This document shows positions 1 to 8,031 of a DNA stretch of 64,000 nucleotides, one piece after another (position 1 is the first letter of the stretch; every line of letters begins with the position of its first letter). The notes under the pieces were generated by a model. It ran no database searches. It had not been told where the DNA came from and worked only from the letters and a program-made list of their open reading frames with translations. The stretch covers positions 248,001-312,000 of the forward strand of contig NZ_JAPKND010000002.1 in NCBI RefSeq assembly GCF_026344035.1, read 5' to 3'. The position numbers and the translations under genes are program-made. The stretch comes from Alcaligenes endophyticus. Lineage in GTDB: Bacteria; Pseudomonadota; Gammaproteobacteria; Burkholderiales; Burkholderiaceae_B.

Positions 1-2
1 TT

Positions 3-830
3 GCGCAGTTAGAGTCTCATTTGGGTACGCGTTTATTTCAGCGCACCACACGACGGGTTTCACTGACGGAAGCGGGTGAGGCTTATTTAGCGCGGATTCG
101 CCAAATTTTGCAGGATTTAGATGAGGCTGATGCCTTAGCCAGTGCTTACACTAATGAGCTGGTGGGGCGTTTACGCGTGCACACCCAGCCTGTGATGGCT
201 AGCTATATGGTGGCTCCCATTTTGTCTGTGTTTCGCCAGCGCTATCCCGGCATTACGATTGAGTTAGTGGTAGAAACACGTAAAGATCCACCTATTGAGG
301 ATTTCGATATCACGCTCATCGGCGTCGATCAAATCACTAATCCAGGTATTGTGGCGCGTAAAGTCGTCGAATCAGATGTGATATTGGTGGCTGCACCAGC
401 CTATATTGAGCGTTGCGGTTTACCTGATAAGCCGGAAGAGCTGGCTGACCACGCTTGTTTGCGCTTAAGCAGGCCTGATGCGCCGTTGGGGGCATGGAGC
501 TTATGGAATGTAAAGTCTGCTGATGAAATATTTAAGGTAGACCTAGATCCTGTCGTTATTGCTAACCATACGGACACTTTATTGCGAGCGGTGTTAGATG
601 GAGCTGGTATTACATCTATGTCTTTAGATATTGTCGCTCCATACTTAATGCGTGGTGAATTGGTACACGTGCTTCCATTATGGGTAAGTGGGCATTTGAC
701 GATGTACGCTGCGTTGCCCAGCCGCAAGTTTATTCCGCAACGTACACATGTGTTTTTGGATTTTTTAATTGCGCATATCCGGCAACAAAATAAGCAGGTG
801 TTGCAAGACCCAGGCCTAGCGAGGATATAG
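3..830 (+). CDS. LysR-family transcriptional regulator, 5' truncated by the window edge
   Basis: C-terminal part of a LysR-type regulator whose start lies before the window. The frame is open from base 3, and its first residues (LESHLGTRLFQRTTRRV followed by SLTEAG) are the typical end of the N-terminal winged helix-turn-helix, so roughly 40 residues are missing. An internal TTG at base 21 is not the real start. The remainder is the substrate-binding-like effector domain, which normally senses a small molecule and adjusts DNA bending in a tetramer. The gene converges on the Bug receptor gene, with a 10-bp hairpin between them, so its target is probably upstream of the window. Family assignment is firm; the ligand is unknown. 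Confidence 0.9.
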   Translation, partial: AQLESHLGTRLFQRTTRRVSLTEAGEAYLARIRQILQDLDEADALASAYTNELVGRLRVHTQPVMASYMVAPILSVFRQRYPGITIELVVETRKDPPIEDFDITLIGVDQITNPGIVARKVVESDVILVAAPAYIERCGLPDKPEELADHACLRLSRPDAPLGAWSLWNVKSADEIFKVDLDPVVIANHTDTLLRAVLDGAGITSMSLDIVAPYLMRGELVHVLPLWVSGHLTMYAALPSRKFIPQRTHVFLDFLIAHIRQQNKQVLQDPGLARI

Positions 831-859
831 GTTTTCAACTTTACGGCTAGGTAAGGAGT

Positions 860-883
860 GCTGCCTTATCAATATAAGGCAGC
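860..883. terminator. Hairpin between convergent genes
   Basis: Perfect 10-bp stem (GCTGCCTTAT pairing with ATAAGGCAGC) around a four-base loop, located between the stop of the LysR gene and the stop of the Bug gene. Neither side carries a T-tract, so this is a bidirectional terminator or a 3'-end stabilising hairpin rather than a textbook intrinsic terminator. Confidence 0.5.
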
Positions 884-899
884 CGGATAATGGTGATAT

Positions 900-1868
900 T
901 TACTCGGCGGTAATGCCTGCCTTTTGAATGATCTCCCCCCATTTTTTCGATTCGGCTTGTTGGAAGCTGGCTAGCTCTTCGGGGCTGGAAGTGACTTGCT
1001 CTGTACCGGTTTGTTGGTAGAACTGTTGTGCGGCTTTGCCTTCGGTAGCTTTGATCAGCATGGCGCTCAGTTTGTCCGCCACGTCGTCGGGGGTACCCGC
1101 AGGAACATAGGCCGCAAACCAATAGCCCATTTCGTAACCGGGTACTCCAGCCTCATCAATAGTAGGAATGTCAGTGGCTAATGGCGAGCGGCTTTTACCG
1201 GTTACCCCTAAAGCACGTAGACGATCACCCTGAATTTGTGGCAAACCGGTGGCAGCATCTGTGATCATCATGTCGATTTGACCACCCAGCAAATCAGTGA
1301 TGGCATTGGGGTTACTGCTGTAAGGGACATGCAATAACTGGATATCGGCCATTTGTTGTAAGAGTTCGCCTGCTATACGACTGCTAGAGCTACCGCTACC
1401 AAATGAGAGACTACCGGGCTTGGCTTTAGCCAATGTGATGAAGTCGACCACATTTTTAGCCTCGGATTTAGGATTAACGACCATAATTTGCCCGCCTTTG
1501 CCTAATAAAGTAAGCGGGCGGAAGTCTTTTACGGGATCGTAATTAAGCTGTTTGTATAAGTGCTCGTTAGCGGCATGGGTGGTGTTAGTGGTAATCAGTA
1601 TGGTGTGTCCGTCTGGTGCCGCCCGTGCCACCGTTTGTGCTCCTATCATGGCGCTGGCGCCCGGCCGGTTTTCGATGATGACGGGAAATTGACTTTGTTC
1701 TCCCATGCCTTGCCCAATCGCTCGGCCTAGCTGATCGGTGGCGCTACCTGGACCAAAGGGGATAACCAGGGTGATAGGGCGTTGTGGGAATTCGGGTGTT
1801 TGAGCGTGGCTTACTGAACCTATTAATAGGGCAGATAGCAAGATGCTGAAGTTAATAGTTTTTTTCAT
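900..1868 (-). CDS. Bug-family tripartite tricarboxylate transporter (TctC-like) substrate-binding protein
   Basis: Periplasmic solute receptor of the Bug/TctC family, 322 residues. It has a Sec signal peptide (MKKTINFSILLSALLIGSVSHA, cleavage after SHA) and then the family signature FPQRPITLVIPFGPGSATD, near residues 27-45, which includes the beta-strand and loop that ligate a carboxylate. Bug proteins bind organic acids, aromatic acids or amino acids and deliver them to TctAB-type permeases or act as sensors. No tctA or tctB gene is nearby, so it is an orphan receptor. It is the last gene of a minus-strand operon with the AtuA-like genes, 23 bp after the preceding stop, which suggests it captures the acid those proteins handle. 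The ligand cannot be read from the sequence. Confidence 0.92.
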   Translation of the reverse strand: MKKTINFSILLSALLIGSVSHAQTPEFPQRPITLVIPFGPGSATDQLGRAIGQGMGEQSQFPVIIENRPGASAMIGAQTVARAAPDGHTILITTNTTHAANEHLYKQLNYDPVKDFRPLTLLGKGGQIMVVNPKSEAKNVVDFITLAKAKPGSLSFGSGSSSSRIAGELLQQMADIQLLHVPYSSNPNAITDLLGGQIDMMITDAATGLPQIQGDRLRALGVTGKSRSPLATDIPTIDEAGVPGYEMGYWFAAYVPAGTPDDVADKLSAMLIKATEGKAAQQFYQQTGTEQVTSSPEELASFQQAESKKWGEIIQKAGITAE

Positions 1869-1891
1869 GATGATGTCTCCTGATTGGGTTG

Positions 1892-2272
1892 CTAAGCAAA
1901 GTGCACAGCAGGGTCTGCCTTGATATCAGGCAGGATGCTAAGCCAGTCCTGTGGGACTAAGACCGGCAGATTTAATAGGTGAAACGATAGACTTTTGCCA
2001 TGTGCATCAAGGTTAAGAGCGGCATTTACGCCTCCATCCAGTGCTTGGTGTAAAACAAAGTTCATGGCGTGTAACTGAGGCAACACATACCTGTCTACAT
2101 GCTCAGGTGAGCGATAGCTAAACCAGCTGTGTATGCACTCTGCACTGAGTTGCTCGAGCAATACGGGGTAAATGAATGGTTGCCAAGCAATAACGCTAAT
2201 ATTAGAAACATTGCCCTTATCACCGGTGCGGCTGTGCGCCAGTCGATAAAGAGGGACATGGACGGAGTTCAT
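1892..2272 (-). CDS. AtuA C-terminal-like small protein
   Basis: A 126-residue protein resembling the C-terminal domain of AtuA-type (acyclic terpene utilisation) proteins; the N-terminal RLAHSRTGDKGNVSNISVIA (residues 10-29) is its hallmark. In many bacteria this domain is encoded as a separate small gene directly after the DUF1446 gene, as here: its ATG overlaps the DUF1446 stop by four bases, so the two are almost certainly translationally coupled and probably form one complex. Its biochemical activity is not established. In Pseudomonas the atu locus works on citronellol/geraniol-type terpenoids, but no other atu genes (acyl-CoA carboxylase, hydratase) are visible here, so terpene use should not be assumed. 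Confidence 0.8.
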   Translation of the reverse strand: MNSVHVPLYRLAHSRTGDKGNVSNISVIAWQPFIYPVLLEQLSAECIHSWFSYRSPEHVDRYVLPQLHAMNFVLHQALDGGVNAALNLDAHGKSLSFHLLNLPVLVPQDWLSILPDIKADPAVHFA

Positions 2273-3630
2273 GGTGTCTCCTTGGGCTCGTAAAAGTACC
2301 AGCCCGTTTGAATATCAATACGGGGTATGGTGCAGGACAGTGTGCTGATGCGTCGTCGTAGATGTGTGCGGACTCCGCCTCCGCCCGCCGGACCACAGGT
2401 ATATAGGGCGCCTACCTCGTGTAAAAGCCTGCTGGCGAGTTGATGGTCGTGATGACTACACGCCAGGCGCAAGCGTATATCTTGGGAGGGGGCGGTTTCA
2501 GGATAGGAAAGGGTGCCTGCGTCGTTGTTCAAGATGCTTAATGCACCGATCAAATCAACCCGTATGAACAGTTCCGAGGGCAAGCGTTTACATACTATGT
2601 CGGCGGCCATTAGGGCTCGTTCTTTCGCTTGTATGCCAGCGTAGGAAATCTCCGCCTCAGCGAGCCAACCATTGTGAAAGCATACATTCACCTTCAGCTC
2701 ATCGGGCCTAGGATGGCCCTGCACACCAGTGAGTAAAACAACATCCGGAGCGGTTTGTTCTAGTTGTGCGCAACTAATGTCGGCAATGACATCCGGAGTT
2801 AGATATTGAGCAGGGTCATGCACTTCATAGAGCAATTGTTCGGTGACGGTGCGGGTAGAAATCAGGCCGCCTGTATAGGGTGCTTTGCTGATCCAGCAGT
2901 TGCCGTCGTGATCTAAGGTTGCGATGGGAAAGCCAGTACGGTCTAGCCCCGATACTTCTTTTAGACCCGGTATAGCAAAGTATCCACCAGTGACTTGCGT
3001 GCCGCATTCTAATAGATGGCCAGCCATGGTGGCTCTTGCTAAGCGTTGCCAGTCCTGCCAAGACCATTGAAAATGTGCCATGGCTGGGCCCACGGTGAGC
3101 GAGGGGTCAGCAACTCGTCCAGCCACGACGATGTCAGCCCCAGCCTGCAGAGCGGCGGCGATTTCGGTGGCCCCTATGTAGGCGTTAGCACTGAGTATTT
3201 CTAATTGCTCAATATCGGTGTCTAGGCGCTGACGCAATAACTGACGTTGTTCTACGCTATGAAGTTTGTCGCCATAAACAATAGCAATGCGCGGGCAGCG
3301 CAACCCCAATTGTAGGCAAAGCTGCTCTATGGCTGCCGCTGCACCAGCGGGATTGGCCGCACCAAAATTACTCACAATACGTATGCCGTGCTGTAAGCAT
3401 AGACTGAGCACGGGTTCTAGCATGTTGTTGAGCAAGGGTTCATAGCCTTGCGAGGGGTCTTGGTCATAGGCAAGTTGGGCCAAGGCTAAGGTACGTTCGG
3501 CCAAGGTCTCGAAAATTAAGTAGCCACCACCACGCTGTATGAGCTCTTGAACAAGGTCTAAGGCGCCGTCATAGCGGTCGCCCGAGAATCCGCTCGCACA
3601 AGCTATATGTAGTAAAGGGGGGCTAGTCAT
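2269..3630 (-). CDS. DUF1446 / acyclic terpene utilisation AtuA family protein
   Basis: A 453-residue DUF1446 protein. The N-terminus ACASGFSGDRYDGALDLVQ (residues 10-28), the glycine-rich GGGYLIFETLAERTLAL and the segment VSNFGAANPAGAAAAI are characteristic. The family is linked by genetics to catabolism of branched or terpenoid acids, but the reaction is unknown. It is the first gene of a three-gene operon (DUF1446, AtuA C-terminal-like, Bug receptor) and diverges from a LysR gene 95 bp away, the usual layout of a LysR-controlled catabolic operon. This set looks like a small uptake/processing unit for an unidentified organic acid. Confidence 0.85.
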   Translation of the reverse strand: MTSPPLLHIACASGFSGDRYDGALDLVQELIQRGGGYLIFETLAERTLALAQLAYDQDPSQGYEPLLNNMLEPVLSLCLQHGIRIVSNFGAANPAGAAAAIEQLCLQLGLRCPRIAIVYGDKLHSVEQRQLLRQRLDTDIEQLEILSANAYIGATEIAAALQAGADIVVAGRVADPSLTVGPAMAHFQWSWQDWQRLARATMAGHLLECGTQVTGGYFAIPGLKEVSGLDRTGFPIATLDHDGNCWISKAPYTGGLISTRTVTEQLLYEVHDPAQYLTPDVIADISCAQLEQTAPDVVLLTGVQGHPRPDELKVNVCFHNGWLAEAEISYAGIQAKERALMAADIVCKRLPSELFIRVDLIGALSILNNDAGTLSYPETAPSQDIRLRLACSHHDHQLASRLLHEVGALYTCGPAGGGGVRTHLRRRISTLSCTIPRIDIQTGWYFYEPKETP

Positions 3631-3679
3631 GACACATTGACTCCTGATGTAAGGGGTTATTTATCATCTGCTCTCTTGG

Positions 3680-3709
3680 TTGATATGTAAAATAGAAAAA
3701 TAAGATCAA
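3680..3709. promoter_or_regulatory. Candidate LysR operator between the divergent LysR and DUF1446 genes
   Basis: In the 95-bp divergent spacer there is an inverted repeat TTGAT / ATCAA separated by 20 very AT-rich bases. A second small palindrome (TTCATATGAA, 3721-3730) covers the LysR start codon. LysR proteins usually bind interrupted dyads in such spacers and repress their own gene, but neither element is a perfect T-N11-A box, so this is a weak inference. Confidence 0.3.
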
Positions 3710-3725
3710 TTCATGGCTATTTCAT

Positions 3726-4631
3726 ATGAATCTCACCACACGACAATTACGCGGCTTTGTGGCTCTGGCGCACGAACGTCATTTCACGCGGGCAGCGGAG
3801 CGCTGTCACATGACACAGCCTGCGTTTAGCGCATTGATAAGGCAGATTGAGCAGGAGTTGGGTCTGCGCTTATTTGAGCGCAGTACGCGGCATGTGGATC
3901 TGACGCCAGAGGGTCAACAGTTTTTAGTGGGAGCAGAACGGCTTTTGGCAGATTTTGAGCAGTTGCGAGAGCACATGGAGGACTATGCTCATCTTAGGCA
4001 GGGCAGGGTGGCGGTGGCCGCTTTACCGTCGCTGGCAGCAGGCTGGCTGCCGCAATGCTTAGCGCATTACCACCGCCTTTATCCAGGCGTGCGCCTAGAG
4101 TTGCGTGATGCCTTGCTGGAACCGTGCCTAGATATGGTGAGACATGGCCAAGTTGATTTCGGGGTGGCAGCGCTGGGTGCTGACATGAGTGGCCTAGATA
4201 AGGATTTCCTCTATGCAGAGCGTTTTTTTGTTGTGTGCAGCGAGGATCATGTATTGGCCGCTCAGAAGGCTTTGCGTTTAGAGCAATTGGTTGGCTATCC
4301 GCATATACAATTGGCTCGTAGCAGCAGTGTTAGGCAAGCGTTGGAGCGCGTATCCGAACCGGTTCCGCCTTTGTTAGAGGTGGAACATCTGGCAACTGTA
4401 ACGGGTTTAGTGGCGGCAGGCTTGGGAATTAGTGTGGTGCCGGAAATGACCTTGTTTCATTTTCAACGCAACAAGGTCGTAGTGATCCCTTTGAAAGATC
4501 GTCATTTGCGCAGGAGGCTGTATCTAGTTCGTCGGCAAGGCGTTGCGCTGTCGACAGCGGCACAAGAGTTTTACGAAACTTTGCTGAACGAACCGTTATC
4601 GCTTTCCACAGAGTTTTTGCAGGAGCCATAA
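3726..4631 (+). CDS. LysR-family transcriptional regulator
   Basis: Complete 301-residue LysR regulator. The N-terminal winged helix-turn-helix reads RQLRGFVALAHERHFTRAAE, then MTQPAFSALIRQIEQELG and LFERSTRHVDLTPEG within residues 7-66. The remaining 230 residues form the two-lobed effector-binding domain. It diverges from the DUF1446/AtuA-like/Bug operon and is its likely regulator, sensing a substrate or intermediate of that pathway. No clear Shine-Dalgarno sequence precedes the ATG. A terminator-like hairpin lies about 25 bp after the stop. Confidence 0.93.
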   Translation: MNLTTRQLRGFVALAHERHFTRAAERCHMTQPAFSALIRQIEQELGLRLFERSTRHVDLTPEGQQFLVGAERLLADFEQLREHMEDYAHLRQGRVAVAALPSLAAGWLPQCLAHYHRLYPGVRLELRDALLEPCLDMVRHGQVDFGVAALGADMSGLDKDFLYAERFFVVCSEDHVLAAQKALRLEQLVGYPHIQLARSSSVRQALERVSEPVPPLLEVEHLATVTGLVAAGLGISVVPEMTLFHFQRNKVVVIPLKDRHLRRRLYLVRRQGVALSTAAQEFYETLLNEPLSLSTEFLQEP

Positions 4632-4654
4632 ACTGATTGTGTCAGGCAGAAAAC

Positions 4655-4689
4655 AAAAAAGCTGCCGTTTTTTTAAACGTCAGCTTTTG
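4655..4689 (-). terminator. Rho-independent terminator downstream of tRNA-Leu
   Basis: Read on the minus strand, an AAAAGCTGACGTTT arm pairs with AAACGGCAGCTTTT (one mismatch) and is followed by TTGTTTT. It lies just past the 3' end of the minus-strand tRNA-Leu. The A-rich mirror side means it could also terminate the plus-strand LysR transcript. Confidence 0.75.
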
Positions 4690-4694
4690 TTATT

Positions 4695-4779
4695 TGGTGC
4701 CCAGAAGAGGACTCGAACCTCCACACCTTGCGGCACATGGACCTGAACCATGCGCGTCTACCAATTCCGCCACCTGGGC
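4695..4779 (-). tRNA. tRNA-Leu (anticodon CAG)
   Basis: An 85-base class II tRNA with encoded CCA. The acceptor stem GCCCAGG pairs with TCTGGGC (one G-T pair), the anticodon loop TTCAGGT sits in a CATGG/CCATG stem giving anticodon CAG, a long variable arm follows, and the T-arm contains GGTTCGAGTCC. It is base-for-base identical to the plus-strand copy at 7692-7776, in inverted orientation. Confidence 0.97.
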
Positions 4780-5101
4780 TTATGCTTCACGCCTATTTAA
4801 AGCAAAGAAGGTAAATTCTAAACGAGCTGATATACCTAGGCAAGCTTTATTTTTCAAAAAAAACCTTAAAACTTGCGTAAATGCGAGCTAAGCGATAAGC
4901 TTATTGCTTAAATATCAAGAAATGGGTATCCATGCCAACCTGTGCACCCGCATAAGGTGGTTTTAACGATATGGCCTCTCGGCAAACAACGGGATATGCG
5001 TAAAATTACTTTATATTTTGCTGCTTTCTAGCTTGTTTCACGGGTCTTTTATTCCAACTTGCTCACCCGGACTTGTTCCAAGAGCTAAACAGGAGCCTAC
5101 T
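4780..5101. other. Intergenic region between tRNA-Leu and the 101-residue hypothetical gene
   Basis: About 320 bases without a supported gene. The left part carries the minus-strand tRNA promoter. Bases 4889-4908 form a near-perfect 20-base palindrome centred on AAGCTT, with no T-tract. A TATATT-like -10 box (about 5010-5015) could serve the downstream gene, but no convincing -35 box is seen. Confidence 0.5.
4815..4843 (-). promoter_or_regulatory. Sigma-70 promoter for tRNA-Leu (minus strand)
   Basis: On the minus strand, TTGCCT (-35) and TAGAAT (-10) are separated by exactly 17 bases and lie about 35 bases upstream of the mature tRNA 5' end. Confidence 0.6.
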
Positions 5102-5407
5102 ATGTCTGCCCACAGCAGCTTCCAACTGACGTTACAAAATCATACCTACTACATTCACGCACGCGCCAACAGCTCGGTGCTGGAAATAGCACAAGACTCT
5201 CAAGTAGTCGGCTCATACGAACCGCGTTGGCTAGGCCGTAATGCGAACGGCGGTTACTGGCTGCACTTTAAAGAACAAATTAACAGTGCTCTACTACTCA
5301 ATATGGGCTTAATTGCGCGTCTCATCGATCAGCATCGTGAGCAAGCACTAGATACCTGTTTGCAGGATATGCGTTTAGAGGGCCACTTACGCAGCCTGAC
5401 TCATTAA
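5102..5407 (+). CDS. Small hypothetical protein, 101 residues
   Basis: Unrecognised 101-residue protein. The ATG at 5102 is preceded by ACAGGAGCC, a good ribosome-binding site at correct spacing, so the longer upstream frame (from 5018) is not used here. There is no signal peptide or membrane segment. The sequence alternates polar strands (LTLQNHTYYIHAR, SSVLEIAQDSQVVGSYEPRW) with a C-terminal amphipathic helix (LIDQHREQALDTCLQDM), compatible with a small alpha/beta cytosolic protein. It converges on the siderophore-interacting protein gene with only 8 bp between the stops. No function is proposed. Confidence 0.7.
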   Translation: MSAHSSFQLTLQNHTYYIHARANSSVLEIAQDSQVVGSYEPRWLGRNANGGYWLHFKEQINSALLLNMGLIARLIDQHREQALDTCLQDMRLEGHLRSLTH

Positions 5408-5415
5408 GCTTCAAA

Positions 5416-6216
5416 TTAGTCGTCGTGTTGCTCATGTACAGCCGTATCACCTTGGCGCCAGTAGCTACTGGCGCGGATGAGACTTTTATCATGCTGACGC
5501 TCTTGGACCCAGTAATGACGTAACGTTTTGGCCATGGCAGACTCAGCAGCAATCCATACAAAGCCGCGTCCAGGTAATATTGGCGCAGCTTGAATGCTTG
5601 TTAATAAGCCGTCTACGCCGGCAAAGCTTGGAGCCCAATGTACGGGGACATGGTCTGGGGCATTAAGCGCTCCTGCTGTTAATAAGTTACGCGCGTAAAT
5701 AAATACCTGTACGGCGCTTTGCCCTTGCAGCTCTTCGAGTCTGCGCGCCATAGCAGGCACAGCCGCCTCGTCACCAATCAGCACATGCCAATCAAAATGG
5801 GTAGACACTAGCAACGAACCACGCGGACCGGCTACGCCTAATTTATCACCTATCTGAGCTTTTTGTGCCCACTCGCATGCAGGCCCACTGCCATGCAATA
5901 CAAAATCTATATCCAGTTCCTGAGTAACAGGGCGATAAGCCCTAGGCGTGTAGTCACGCAATATGGGCTTGTTCTGCCCTGCGGGAAACACCATTCCACG
6001 CTCGCCCAACTGTGGTAAAACCGGTACTTTTTTTCCTCTTTCAGGAAACACTAATTTGACATGATCATCAAAACCAGGCGAATAAAATCCGTCTAGGTCG
6101 GTGCCGCCTAGCGTAATGCGTAAGAGATCCGGCCCTAGGGCTTGAGTAGCTTTAACCGTTAACAAACGCATTTGTAATGTATGCGCCACTTTTTGGGTAT
6201 CCCATTTTTCTTGCAT
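5416..6216 (-). CDS. Siderophore-interacting protein (ViuB/YqjH-type FAD ferric reductase)
   Basis: A 266-residue flavoprotein of the siderophore-interacting family, which releases iron in the cytoplasm by NAD(P)H-dependent reduction of ferric siderophores. The FAD-binding beta-barrel includes the isoalloxazine/pyrophosphate motif RDYTPR (residues 87-92), and the NAD(P)H-binding half begins around GDEAAVPAMARRLEEL (148-163). The C-terminal SYWRQGDT is also typical. Length matches the family. A Fur-box-like site lies about 110 bp upstream in the spacer shared with the divergent ChrA gene, so iron repression is likely. No siderophore biosynthesis or TonB receptor gene is in the window. Confidence 0.92.
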   Translation of the reverse strand: MQEKWDTQKVAHTLQMRLLTVKATQALGPDLLRITLGGTDLDGFYSPGFDDHVKLVFPERGKKVPVLPQLGERGMVFPAGQNKPILRDYTPRAYRPVTQELDIDFVLHGSGPACEWAQKAQIGDKLGVAGPRGSLLVSTHFDWHVLIGDEAAVPAMARRLEELQGQSAVQVFIYARNLLTAGALNAPDHVPVHWAPSFAGVDGLLTSIQAAPILPGRGFVWIAAESAMAKTLRHYWVQERQHDKSLIRASSYWRQGDTAVHEQHDD

Positions 6217-6327
6217 TGCTGCTCCTGGTGTAAAGCGTTATTTCTTGCCCTGCTTTCTCGTACCGTAGACGCTCTGCGCTACCTTGACGACATGTCGTAA
6301 GACATATCACCTTAAAGCACAGAGGTA

Positions 6328-6350
6328 ATAACGATAATAATTCTCAATAC
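6328..6350. promoter_or_regulatory. Fur-box-like operator
   Basis: CGATAAT-A-ATTCTCA (6332-6346) is a 7-1-7 dyad closely matching the Fur consensus, with AATA-type flanks. It lies in the divergent spacer between the siderophore-interacting protein gene and chrA, placing the former, and perhaps also chrA, under iron control. Confidence 0.65.
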
Positions 6351-6424
6351 TAACCCCTTTATCCCATCAAGACAATGTAATACAGACCGATTATCATGTC
6401 GCATCGACTTTTTCTCTTAGTGCT

Positions 6425-7606
6425 ATGTCTAGCTATAGTTCCCCTTGGGTGGTGTTCCTGGCTTTTTTGAAATTAGGCGTCAGCGCGTTCGGTGGGCCTA
6501 TTGCGCATTTAGCTTATTTCCGTGACGAGTTTGTTACGCGTCGCCAATGGCTATCTGAGCAAGCCTATGCCGACCTTGTTGCTTTATGCCAATTTTTACC
6601 CGGGCCTGCCAGCAGCCAAGTAGGGATGGGTTTAGGCATGATGCGCTGCGGCTACCGCGGTGCCCTGGCGGCTTGGCTAGGTTTTACCCTGCCTTCAGCC
6701 TTATTACTGATCCTATTTGCATTGAGCTTGCAGCATTTTTCCGCATGGTTGGACTCAGGCGCATTACAAGGCTTAAAAATTGCAGCAGTGGCCGTGGTAG
6801 CCCAGGCTGTGTGGGGAATGGGCAAGCAGTTGTGCACCGACAAGCAACGCATTGCAGTGATGGTAGCCAGTGCTACAGCCTCTTTACTCGTCGTCGCTAT
6901 CTGGGCGCAAATAGCTATCATCTTGCTCGCCGCCTTATACGGTACGTTCTGTATTACTACCACGGCACGCCCACCCACTCTTAGTGTTCGCCCACAGGCG
7001 GGCATACGCCTGTGCTCTGCCTTGTGCCTATTCGTTTTTTTGATGTTGCTTTTTGGTTTGCCTCTTTTTAGGTATTTCTATCCTGAGTTTTGGCTGCAAA
7101 TATTCGATTCTTTTTACCGGGTGGGCTCTTTGGTGTTCGGCGGAGGTCATGTGGTATTACCTTTGTTAGAAAACGAACTGATCCCTCAAGGTCTTATTAG
7201 TCATGAGCACTTTTTAGCAGGTTATGGGGCAACTCAAGCGGTACCGGGCCCGTTGTTCACTTTTGCAGCCTACTTGGGGGCATCCCTACCTGGCGGCTCG
7301 CCCTGGCTCAATGCTTTATTGTGCCTGATAGCCATCTTTCTACCTTCTTTCTTACTCTTGGCTGGCGTGTTTCCGTATTGGGAAAGTTTACGCTCTTATC
7401 ATGCCGTGCAAAACGCCTTAGCTGCGGTTAATGCTGCTGTGGTCGGAATCTTGTTGGCTGCCCTATACCAACCCGTATGGACTGCTGGTATACAAAATAC
7501 CCATCACTTCGCCTTATTGCTCATTGCGTTTTTTCTGCTCCATTTCTGGAAACTTCCTCCGTGGCTGCTGGTTGTGTTGTGTGGCGTAGCGGGGCTTTTG
7601 TTTTAA
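6425..7606 (+). CDS. chrA: Chromate transporter, CHR family (long form)
   Basis: A 393-residue membrane protein with the duplicated CHR domain. The N-terminal half has KLGVSAFGGPIAHL (FGGP at 22-25) and PGPASSQ (59-65); the C-terminal half repeats these as FGGGHVVLP (238-246) and PGPLFTF (274-280). About ten hydrophobic segments are visible. CHR proteins export chromate, usually by antiport; some members move other oxyanions. There is no chrB or other resistance gene beside it, and no mobile-element signature, so a housekeeping oxyanion role is as likely as dedicated chromate resistance. It diverges from the siderophore-interacting protein gene and is followed by a tRNA-Leu gene. Confidence 0.92.
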   Translation: MSSYSSPWVVFLAFLKLGVSAFGGPIAHLAYFRDEFVTRRQWLSEQAYADLVALCQFLPGPASSQVGMGLGMMRCGYRGALAAWLGFTLPSALLLILFALSLQHFSAWLDSGALQGLKIAAVAVVAQAVWGMGKQLCTDKQRIAVMVASATASLLVVAIWAQIAIILLAALYGTFCITTTARPPTLSVRPQAGIRLCSALCLFVFLMLLFGLPLFRYFYPEFWLQIFDSFYRVGSLVFGGGHVVLPLLENELIPQGLISHEHFLAGYGATQAVPGPLFTFAAYLGASLPGGSPWLNALLCLIAIFLPSFLLLAGVFPYWESLRSYHAVQNALAAVNAAVVGILLAALYQPVWTAGIQNTHHFALLLIAFFLLHFWKLPPWLLVVLCGVAGLLF

Positions 7607-7624
7607 TCGCACCCGGCAAATAAC

Positions 7625-7653
7625 TTGCATATCAATCTGGCTTGGTTTACTAT
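7625..7653 (+). promoter_or_regulatory. Sigma-70 promoter for tRNA-Leu (plus strand)
   Basis: TTGCAT (-35) and TACTAT (-10) are separated by 17 bases and lie about 40 bases upstream of the tRNA. The arrangement parallels the minus-strand copy. Confidence 0.6.
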
Positions 7654-7691
7654 CCTTTTCTTTGTTACGGCGCGCTATGCGTTTGTAATAA

Positions 7692-7776
7692 GCCCAGGTG
7701 GCGGAATTGGTAGACGCGCATGGTTCAGGTCCATGTGCCGCAAGGTGTGGAGGTTCGAGTCCTCTTCTGGGCACCA
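7692..7776 (+). tRNA. tRNA-Leu (anticodon CAG), second copy
   Basis: An 85-base tRNA-Leu with encoded CCA, identical along its whole length to the reverse complement of 4695-4779. Anticodon loop TTCAGGT gives CAG. Identity extends only about four bases beyond each end, so the duplicated unit is essentially the tRNA itself. Confidence 0.97.
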
Positions 7777-7783
7777 AATTTTT

Positions 7784-7820
7784 AAAAACCGATCTATGTT
7801 TACATAGGTCGGTTTTTTTT
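7784..7820 (+). terminator. Rho-independent terminator after tRNA-Leu
   Basis: AAAACCGATCTATG pairs with CATAGGTCGGTTTT around a short TTTA loop and runs into an eight-base T-tract, eight bases after the tRNA CCA end. Confidence 0.9.
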
Positions 7821-8031
7821 CGTCTAAGGTTTATTGTGTTTGTATCGTTGGGCTGTATAGATAGGTCCACTTATAAGGTGGGCACTAGGCCAGAAAAATA
7901 GCTGAACTAGCGATTCTTAACATAGCAATTGCTTGCATTAATGTGAGCAAAGTCGGTTGTAGCGGGTATGATGTCTGCAGGCTAGGTTGTAAATAACGCT
8001 AGTCTGTTACGTAAAAAGTCAAACCGTACGG

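Noticed and set aside
4695-7776. Composite transposon or integrative island between the tRNA-Leu genes
   Set aside because: No transposase, integrase, direct repeat or target-site duplication is visible; only the inverted tRNA pair is reported.
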